Part shown: piece after piece, positions 26,455-33,800 of the stretch | How the letters are laid out: each line of letters begins with the position of its first letter | Position numbering within the stretch: position 1 is the stretch's first letter | Position numbers and translations under genes: made by a program | NCBI GenBank assembly: GCA_050015495.1 | Contig: JBEKBH010000002.1 | Location: 1 to 64,000, forward strand | Direction of reading: 5' to 3' | Length of the DNA stretch: 64,000 nucleotides | Source of the DNA: Palsa-1439 sp050015495 | Lineage (GTDB): Bacteria; Verrucomicrobiota; Verrucomicrobiia; Palsa-1439 | Notes under the pieces: model-generated | What the model was told of the DNA's origin: nothing | Database searches by the model: none | Seen by the model: only the letters and a program-made list of their open reading frames with translations

Positions 26455-27564
26455 CTAGAGTGAATGCATGAAGTCTGCCAGTTCCATGGCGTTGGGGCTG
26501 TGGGCTGTGCGCACGTAATACCCGGACGTGCCCACGCCGATCTGTAGTGAGATTTCGTTGTCCGCGCCGACCAGTTTGCCGAGGCAGAATCCCGCATTAA
26601 AGTGGTCGCCCGCGCCGGTGCTGATCAGCGGTTTTTCAATGAATGGCCCGTCCGCCTTGACGATGCCGTCCGCGGACGCGGCGACGGCGTAAGCGCGTGC
26701 GTGTGCCACAACGCCCGAAATCCTGATTTTGTCATGGATGAATTTTGCCACCGCCTTGATCGCCGATTCACCGTCGTGCCCGCCCTGGTAGCCGAGCACC
26801 GCGCCGATCTCGAATGACTCCTTCTCGTTCAGGCCAAGGTACACATCGAAATGCTTCTGGAACCGACCAATCAGTTCGAGGGCGTGCCGGATGTCCCGGG
26901 CTTCGCGTTTTTCGGGGTCAGCGAGGTCGAAGAAGAACGTGTGTCGCGGCTGCGCGGGCATGTTCGGGCAGATCTCGGCCAGCACGTGCTCCCAGATGTC
27001 GCTCATGTGTGGCAACTGCGTCCAGCTCTCGAGTCCAACCAGACTCGCGTTCACGAACGAATCGACGAGCGTTTTGCGGCCGATCCGCTCGACCAGATTC
27101 GCCCAGTTGACGTCGCCCAGCGACGCGTGTTTGCCCAACATGATCTTGCCATCGTCGAACTCCAGCGCGTCCGTGTGCCCGGGCTCGGCGATGCTATACA
27201 CCACGGCGCGCTTGGCGAATTCGGAAAACACGGGATGGAGCTTCGGATACCCGAGATTGCCAATGCAGGTCACCCGGGCGCCGAACACGGCCAGGGCGTT
27301 GGCCATGATCGGGCCGTTGCCGCCCAGTTTGACGCGTTCGACGACCAACTCGGCGTTCGTGCTCTGGCCGGCTGCGGCGCTGACCCGCGCTCCGAAGGCC
27401 GCGAGCGTCGGCACCCGCGTGAATTTTTCCGCGGACTCGCGTTTGTCGACGACACTGATGATCTCGTCCACAAACCCATCCAGGCCGATGGTGACGCGAT
27501 GCGTCGCAATCATCCGTGCGTTCGCGCGCAATTGTTGCGCGGCGCGTTGTGGAAGTCGTTCCAT
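26455..27564 (-). CDS. PfkB/ribokinase-family carbohydrate kinase
   Basis: 369 residues. The PfkB signature is near the C-terminus (STGAGDHFNAGFCLG, with catalytic Asp in GAGD), and the substrate-side glycine pair is in RVKLGGNGPIMANALA. The protein is longer than ribokinase (about 310) and has an unusual N-terminus (THRVTIGLDGFVDEIISVVDKR). The sugar is unknown. I took the ATG at 27564 rather than the TTG two codons earlier. Confidence 0.82.
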   Translation of the reverse strand: MERLPQRAAQQLRANARMIATHRVTIGLDGFVDEIISVVDKRESAEKFTRVPTLAAFGARVSAAAGQSTNAELVVERVKLGGNGPIMANALAVFGARVTCIGNLGYPKLHPVFSEFAKRAVVYSIAEPGHTDALEFDDGKIMLGKHASLGDVNWANLVERIGRKTLVDSFVNASLVGLESWTQLPHMSDIWEHVLAEICPNMPAQPRHTFFFDLADPEKREARDIRHALELIGRFQKHFDVYLGLNEKESFEIGAVLGYQGGHDGESAIKAVAKFIHDKIRISGVVAHARAYAVAASADGIVKADGPFIEKPLISTGAGDHFNAGFCLGKLVGADNEISLQIGVGTSGYYVRTAHSPNAMELADFMHSL

Positions 27565-27786
27565 CGTCAACCGATCCTCGGTGAAACCGGCAATCAGCTC
27601 AATCGTGAGGCTGTCGTGTTTTCACGCATGCGTGTTTTGTCTAGCAGAAAGGGATGCGTCGCTCAACCACTTTCATGGCCCTGCGAACAAGGCCTTGACG
27701 TTTGCGGGCGCGCTGCATAGGCTTTACGGTGTCATGGTCGCTGAACGACGGAACAACGGGTGGGACACAGGGGATCAGGAAAGACG

Positions 27787-28323
27787 ATGAAGAAAATCGA
27801 AATCGGCCAGCGCGCGCCGGATTTCTCTCTCCCGGGAGTGGACGGCAAGGACTACTCCCTGAATTCATTCAAGGACAAGAAGGTCGTGGTCGTGATCTTC
27901 ACCTGCAACCATTGTCCCTACGCGCAGGCCTACGAGGACCGGCTGATCAGCATCCAGCGCGACTACGCCGCCAAGGGCGTGCAACTGGTCGGCATCAATC
28001 CCAACGACGAAGCCGGCTATCCCGAGGACAGCTTTGACAACATGGTCCGGCGCTCGAAAAAGAAACAATTCAACTTTCCCTACCTGCGCGACGAGGGCCA
28101 GCGGGTCGCCCATTCCTACGGCGCGGAATACACCCCCGAGGTCTTCGTGCTCAACGCCAAACACGAAGTGCGCTACATCGGGCGCATCGACGACAACTGG
28201 CAGCATCCTGACAAGGCGCACTCCCACGACCTGCGCGCCGCCCTCGACGCCGTGCTCGCCCACAAGAAGGTCGCCAACCCGGTCACCCACGCGATCGGTT
28301 GCTCGATCAAGTGGAAGCTGTGA
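27787..28323 (+). CDS. Thioredoxin-fold AhpC/TSA-like protein
   Basis: 178 residues of the thioredoxin/peroxiredoxin fold, without a signal peptide. IGQRAPDFSLPGVDGKDYSLNSFKDKKVVVVIFTCNHCPYAQAYEDRL shows the AhpC/TSA core with a CNHC redox pair about residue 42. Such proteins are cytosolic oxidoreductases or peroxidases; the pair resembles a thioredoxin centre more than a typical 1- or 2-Cys peroxidase. AGGAAAG lies upstream of ATG 27787. The next gene follows in 18 bases, suggesting an operon of three. Confidence 0.82.
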   Translation: MKKIEIGQRAPDFSLPGVDGKDYSLNSFKDKKVVVVIFTCNHCPYAQAYEDRLISIQRDYAAKGVQLVGINPNDEAGYPEDSFDNMVRRSKKKQFNFPYLRDEGQRVAHSYGAEYTPEVFVLNAKHEVRYIGRIDDNWQHPDKAHSHDLRAALDAVLAHKKVANPVTHAIGCSIKWKL

Positions 28324-28341
28324 TTCGCCGCCCGTGCCGCC

Positions 28342-28725
28342 ATGCTTTACCGGCTTCTCATCCTCCTCACCAAGTTCGGCATCAACGCGCTCGCGCTGCT
28401 CGTCGCCACGTCCATCTTCAAGGGCATCCGGCTCGATAACAATCAGACCCTGATCGCCACGTCCGTCGTGCTGGCGTTGATCAATACCTACCTGCGCCCG
28501 TTGGTCGTCATCCTGACGCTGCCGATCAACATCCTGTCGCTCGGCCTGTTCACCATCGTCATCAACGCCGCGATGCTCGAGCTCGTCAGTTGGCTGATTC
28601 CGGCGTTCCACATCGATACGTTTTGGACCGCAATGGGCGGCGCGCTGGTGATCAGCATCATCAGCCTCCTGCTGAGCTGGTTTCTGCGCCCCGACTCGCT
28701 CCAGGTGCGGGTGTTCCGCGGGTGA
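28342..28725 (+). CDS. Four-helix membrane protein (PF04020/'phage holin family' type)
   Basis: 127 residues, strongly hydrophobic with four predicted helices. The segment SVVLALINTYLRPLVVILTLPINILSLGLFTIVINAAMLELVSWLIP is characteristic of the PF04020 family, of unknown function despite the holin label. Its stop overlaps the next GTG start by 4 bases. Confidence 0.82.
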   Translation: MLYRLLILLTKFGINALALLVATSIFKGIRLDNNQTLIATSVVLALINTYLRPLVVILTLPINILSLGLFTIVINAAMLELVSWLIPAFHIDTFWTAMGGALVISIISLLLSWFLRPDSLQVRVFRG

Positions 28726-29366
28726 AGAAGTTCTCCGCCATCATCTTCGACATGGACGGCGTGATCGTTGACAGCGAGCCGCTCCACCAGAAAGCCTTCG
28801 AGACGTTGTTCGCGGAACTCGGCAAGAAACACGATCACGGCATCGTCTTTCACGAGTACTACGGGCGTTCCGATGGCGCGTTGTTGCGCGACTTCATCGA
28901 CAAACACCATCTGCCGAACGAACTCGAGGACCTGTCCGCCCGCAAACTGAAATACTTCCTCGGCTACCTGCGCGAACGCCGGCCCGTCTTCAAAGAATTG
29001 CACGAACTGATTCCCGAACTCGCCCGGCGCTACCAGCTTGCCGTGGCCACCAGTTCCTCCCATCACGTCGCCGATGTCGTGATGGAGATTTCGGGGCTGG
29101 GTCCGCACTTCCACGTCATCGTCGCCCGCGAAGATGTCCGCTTTCCGAAACCCGATCCCGAAGTCTATTTCACGACCGCCCGAAAACTGGGCGTTCGGCC
29201 ATCGACCTGCTGCGTCATCGAGGACAGCACCCACGGCGTCCAAGCTGCCAAAATGGCCGGGATGACCTGCATCGGCATCACCACCAGCCTCTCGCCGGAA
29301 CAACTCTCCCGCGCCGATCATGTCGCCCGTAATTACGACGACGTGCGGAAGCTGCTGCTCCCCTGA
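28722..29366 (+). CDS. HAD-superfamily sugar-phosphate phosphatase/phosphomutase
   Basis: 214 residues of HAD subfamily IA. Motif I is IIFDMDGVIVDSEPLH (nucleophile Asp), motif II ATSSS, motif III Lys near RFPKPDPEVY, and motif IV CCVIEDSTHG. The helical cap between motifs I and II is of the beta-phosphoglucomutase/phosphatase type, so small sugar phosphates are likely substrates. GTG 28722 was chosen because motif I follows at once and it overlaps the preceding stop (GTGA). Confidence 0.85.
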   Translation: MKKFSAIIFDMDGVIVDSEPLHQKAFETLFAELGKKHDHGIVFHEYYGRSDGALLRDFIDKHHLPNELEDLSARKLKYFLGYLRERRPVFKELHELIPELARRYQLAVATSSSHHVADVVMEISGLGPHFHVIVAREDVRFPKPDPEVYFTTARKLGVRPSTCCVIEDSTHGVQAAKMAGMTCIGITTSLSPEQLSRADHVARNYDDVRKLLLP

Positions 29367-29384
29367 TCCGTCACTGCGATCCGT

Positions 29385-29472
29385 TCCCGCGCGGTGTTGT
29401 AGGCCGCGTCCCCTGACGCGGCGTTCCCAGACTTTCCCGCGCGGCGTTGTAGGCCGCGTGCCATCACACGGC
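29385..29472. repeat. Two tandem R1 palindromes
   Basis: TTCCCGCGCGG-(T/C)GTTGTAGGCCGCGT occurs twice with a 50-base period. The stems GCCGCGTC/GACGCGGC (29403-29422) and GCCGCGTG/CACACGGC (29453-29472, one mismatch) match the copy at 4209-4228. Confidence 0.75.
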
Positions 29473-29603
29473 GCTGTTATCATCCATAGATATCGGCCCC
29501 GGCCTCGGCCAGCTTGGCTTCGTTACCCAAAAACAGGGTGTTTTCGCGCTGTTTTAACGCCCAAAATCGACGCAAACAGACCCGACCGAACCCATTTTGA
29601 TGG

Positions 29604-29702
29604 AAACGAACCCACCGAAAATTCGCATTTTGGAAATCTGCAACATATTGTCCAATAGATACTTCAACGCACAACTTCGCGCCAAAAACGGTGGGTTCGT
29701 TT
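29604..29702. repeat. R4 inverted-repeat element (99 bp)
   Basis: AAACGAACCCACCG (29604-29617) and CGGTGGGTTCGTTT (29689-29702) are exact reverse complements around 71 bases. The arms share AAACGAACCCA with the element at 43341-43400. Confidence 0.65.
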
Positions 29703-29856
29703 CGCAAAAACACCCCTTTTTGCCAGCCGGGCTTCCCTTGGCACCACGGAAGGGGGGTACCAACCATCTCGTTCAGTTGTCAAAGAACAAACAACGGCGC
29801 CGACCCTACCACCATCGCCCGACCGTGTCCAGAAGAATAATCGCGTAGCGATAAGC

Positions 29857-29901
29857 ATTGTAGCCGCGAAACTGAATTGTAGCCGCGAAACGTTTTCGCG
29901 G
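29857..29901. repeat. R2 repeat (direct pair plus inverted arm)
   Basis: ATTGTAGCCGCGAAAC occurs at 29857-29872 and 29876-29891, followed by GTTTTCGCGG as the inverted arm. The same core flanks 40459-40520. Confidence 0.7.
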
Positions 29902-30047
29902 TCCGTTGCCTGACTTGTAGCCCTGACAACCGATGTCGGGGTGTGTTCTCGCCGCGAAAGAGTTGCGACAGGCACGCGAAGGCGTGTCGCTTCCCGGCGG
30001 ACTCGGCTTGCAAACGGTATTCGGTCAGCAGTAGGATGCCGCCCACG

Positions 30048-30614
30048 ATGAGCGATGAGGAGCATTATCTACACGCCCACAAGACGGCGGCTGAGGTCAG
30101 CCAAAAGTTTGATTATTACTTGACGGGTCTTGTTGGAGTCGTGCTGGCATATTGCATCCAACATTACACTCCACGGAACTACGATTCCTTCGTCGCCCTC
30201 ATTGAACCGTTTGCGCTTTTCCTCCTTGCAGGCTCCTTCTGGTTTTCATACAAGAGACTCAGCATCGCTTTCCTGCAATCGAGCATTGGATTCCACAGGG
30301 TCGCAGAGCAGTACCGTATCACCACATTGCTAGAGGCTCTCCAGAAATTTCCAAACGGCGCAGAGGATGCGGACACGGGGTTTCGGAGTGCCGAAGACAT
30401 GCGAGCCGAAATCAAATTGAGGCGCCAAAACCTCACTACACAAAGCAAGCAACTAGAACCCCTAGAACGAGCGTCAGACCGGGCGTACCGGTATAGATTC
30501 ATCCTGTTCGCCTGCGGACTTGTCTTTCTGCTCATTGCGAAGATTGCCGCCCCTGCAATTCCTGTCAAACCGTTGCAGGTGGAAATTGTGCCTGTATCAA
30601 CCGATAAACACTGA
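30048..30614 (+). CDS. Membrane protein of unknown function with three TM segments
   Basis: 188 residues, not recognised. Two helices follow a short cytosolic lead (YYLTGLVGVVLAYCIQHY; FVALIEPFALFLLAGSFWFSY), then a charged helical stretch of about 90 residues (ALQKFPNGAEDADTGFRSAEDMRAEIKLRRQNLTTQSKQLEPLERASDRAY), and a third helix near the C-terminus (FILFACGLVFLLIAKIA). The layout recalls small membrane effectors with a SLATT-like form, but no motif proves it. ATG 30048 was chosen among several in-frame starts, with no strong ribosome site. The gene is AT-richer than its surroundings and follows the repeat-packed gap. Confidence 0.6.
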   Translation: MSDEEHYLHAHKTAAEVSQKFDYYLTGLVGVVLAYCIQHYTPRNYDSFVALIEPFALFLLAGSFWFSYKRLSIAFLQSSIGFHRVAEQYRITTLLEALQKFPNGAEDADTGFRSAEDMRAEIKLRRQNLTTQSKQLEPLERASDRAYRYRFILFACGLVFLLIAKIAAPAIPVKPLQVEIVPVSTDKH

Positions 30615-30645
30615 CCGAATGAGGCGAGACGCTATATTCATCGCG

Positions 30646-30870
30646 ATGAGCAAGGCCGCCCACATTCAGAAGGCCATCGAACGGCTGCCGCAAGAGGATC
30701 AAGCGACGTTGACGGCTTGGTTGCAATCGCGTGAGAAGCCGATTCTTTCCAACAAGGAGGAAGCGGTGTTGTTGGCTTCCCTCGACAAGGCCGCTGCCGA
30801 ACTGGATGCCGGCCAGGGCGTGCCCATCGAGACAGTCCGCGAACGGGTAGCCAAGTGGGCTACAAAGTAA
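30646..30870 (+). CDS. Small antitoxin-like protein (orphan)
   Basis: 74 residues, mostly helical. The order AHIQKAIERLPQEDQATLTAWLQSRE ... AAAELDAGQGVPIETVRERV resembles the ParD/addiction-module type of antitoxin, in which the C-terminal helix binds a RelE/ParE toxin. No toxin gene follows before the convergent uvrA end at 30892, so any partner is lost or elsewhere. Confidence 0.5.
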   Translation: MSKAAHIQKAIERLPQEDQATLTAWLQSREKPILSNKEEAVLLASLDKAAAELDAGQGVPIETVRERVAKWATK

Positions 30871-30891
30871 CCTTCACGCCGCTGTCTCTCC

Positions 30892-33800
30892 TTACCGCCG
30901 CCGCTCCTTCAAGAACTCCCTCAGAAACTTCGCCGTGTATGAACTGGTCTTGATGACCTGTTCCGGGGTGCCTTGGGCGACGATGCGGCCGCCGGCGTCG
31001 CCGCCTTCGGGGCCGAGATCAATAATCCAGTCGGCTTCGGCGATGATGTCGAGATTGTGCTCGATGATGACGACCGTGTTGCCGGCATCGACGAGGCGAT
31101 GCAGCACACGGATCAGTTTCTCGACATCCGCCATGTGCAGGCCGATGGTCGGTTCGTCGAGGACGTACACAGTCGACGGCGGATGACGGACGGCAGACGA
31201 CCGACCGGAATTCTGTCCGTCCTCTTCGGTCTTCCGTCCTCGGTTTTCGGTCCTCGGTCCCCGGGCCTTCGCCAACTCCGTCACCAGCTTGATCCGTTGC
31301 GCTTCGCCGCCGCTGAGCGTCGGACTTTGCTGGCCGAGCGTGAGATAGCCGAGCCCGACCTCCTGGAGCAGCTTCAAGCCGTGATGAATTTGCCGATGCG
31401 CCGCGAAAAACTCCACCGCTTCATCGACGCTCATCGCCAGCACGTCGCCAATGGATTTGTCCTTGAACCGCACCGCGAGCGTCTCGGGCGTGAACCGTTT
31501 CCCGCGACACGCGTCGCACGTGACCGATACATCGGGCAAAAAGCTCATCTCGATCTTTTTCCGCCCCTGGCCTTCGCATTCCGGGCAGCGACCGCTGGCG
31601 ACGTTGAAGGAGAACCGGGATGGCAAATACCCGCGCATCTTGGCTTCGGTGGTGTTGGCAAACAGCTTGCGGATCTCATCCCAAAATCCCACGTACGTCG
31701 CCGGGCACGAGCGCGGCGTTTTGCCAATGGGCGCCTGATCCACTTCCAGCACGCGCGCGACATGTTCCACGCCGTGAATCTGCTCGCAGCCCTTCAACTG
31801 ATTCTGCGGAAGTCCCCTGGCATACGACTTCCCGACAAGAACCTTCAGGTTCTCATGTAAGACGTTCCGAACAAGCGTGCTCTTGCCGCTGCCGCTCACG
31901 CCCGACACGCAGACGAGCCGTTGCAACGGGATTTTCACGCGGACATTTTTCAAATTGTGGAGAGTGGCGCCGACGATCTCCACGGCCTTGCCGCCAGACT
32001 TGCGCGGAGCTTTGTGAAGCGGATGCCGCAACGGTTCGCGCAGCAGCTTGCCCGTCAGCGACTCCTCGCATCGCACAATCTCCTTGATCGTGCCCTCGGC
32101 CACCAATCGCCCGCCATCCGAGCCGGCGCCAGGACCGAGATCGATGATGTGCTCGGCGCGGCGAATCGTGTCTTCATCGTGCTCGACGACGACCACGGTA
32201 TTGCCCTTGGCTTCGAGTTCGTGCAGCGTGTCGAGCAGCATCAGGTTGTCGCGCGGATGCAGGCCGATGGTCGGTTCGTCGAGGATGTAACAGACCCCGC
32301 GCAAATTGGAGCCGAGTTGGGACGCGAGCCGAATCCGTTGCGCTTCGCCGCCGCTCAACGTCGGCGCGGCCCGGTCGAGTGAGAGATACGACAACCCGAC
32401 CTTGTCGAGGAACCGCAGGCGCGACTGCAATTCGGCGACGATGTCGCGTGCGATTTCGGCGTCGCGTCCGCGCAGCTTCGACTCGCGGAAATGGCGCTCG
32501 GCTTCGGTGACCGACCACGCGGTCATCGTCGTGATGTTCCTGTCCTGGAACTTGACCGCCAGCGCCTCGGGACGCAGACGCTGCCCGTGGCACGCGGGGC
32601 AGGGTCGTTCCTGTCCCTCAAACCAATCATTCCACCAGATTTCGTCGCCCGTGTGCTCCTCGGTGAACCCGGTGAATAGCAATCCCGTGCCATAACATCG
32701 CGAACACCAACCGTGTTTCGAGTTGAACGAGAACAAACGCGGGTCGAGTTCCTCGAAACTGCGGCTGCATTTCGGGCACGCCCGCCGGGTGGAAAACAAT
32801 TTCTCCCCCGGCTTGCCAGGAGACGAGACAATGACCAGCCCCTTCCCAAATTCCAACGCGACATCGAGAAGTTCGCCGAGTTGCCGCTCCCGTTTCGGCG
32901 AGACCTCGCACGCGCCGACGGGCAACTCGATATTGTGCTCTTTGAATCGGTCGAGCCGCGGCCAGTTGGCGGTCGGTAGGAATTCACCGTCGACGCGCAA
33001 GAGGGCAAACCCTTTTCGCAACGCCCATTGCGCCAGGTCCGTGTAATAACCTTTGCGAGCGACGATCAACGGCGCGAACAATTCGATGCGCTGGCCGCGA
33101 TAATTCTTCCCCAACTTCGCCAGGATCATCTCACGGGTCTGGGGCTGGATCGGAATGTCGCAGTCCGGGCAGTATTGCGTGCCGAGCTTCACGAACAGCA
33201 ACCGCAGGAAATGGTAAATCTCCGTCACGGTCGCGACCGTGCTCTTGCGTCCGCCGCGGCTGGTCCGCTGTTCGATGGCGACGGTCGGCGGAATCCCGAA
33301 AATTGCGTCCACGTCGGGACGCGAGGCCGGCTGAACAAACTGCCGCGCGTAGGCGTTCAGCGATTCAAGATAACGGCGCTGGCCTTCGGCGAATAGAATG
33401 TCGAATGCCAGCGTGCTTTTGCCGCTGCCGCTGATGCCCGTGATGACGGTGAACTTGTCGCGCGGGACGTGGACGTCGATGCTCTTGAGGTTGTGCTCGC
33501 GGGCATTGTGGATGCGGATGGAATGGTTGGCGCCTGCCGCATAAGGCATCGCCGGCGATTCGGCAATTTTCGGGAGCGCCGACAATCCCCGTAGCGCGGC
33601 GCCGGTGTGGCTCCGTTCGCACTTAGTCACGTCGTCCGGCGCGCCCACACAAATGATTTCGCCGCCGGCATCGCCGCCTTCCGGCCCGAGATCAATGATC
33701 CAATCCGCCGCGCGAATCACGTCGAGGTTGTGTTCGATCACGACAATCGAGTGGCCGCGCTCGATAAGCTGGCGGAAGGCGCGTAACAGCGTGGCAATAT

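Larger units (their letters stand above)
29367..30047. repeat. Gene-free 680-base gap packed with palindromic repeats
   Basis: The gap holds two R1 palindromes (29385-29472), an R4 inverted repeat (29604-29702) and two R2 units (29857-29901). No convincing gene is seen. The high repeat density beside an AT-rich accessory gene marks an insertion-prone spot. Confidence 0.6.

Noticed and set aside
29385..29472. Regular repeats that might be a small CRISPR array
   Set aside because: Only two units, each a self-complementary REP-like palindrome found elsewhere, without spacers of equal length or cas genes.
29597..29848. Short open frames in the repeat-rich gap
   Set aside because: They consist largely of inverted-repeat sequence, with no ribosome site or coding character.
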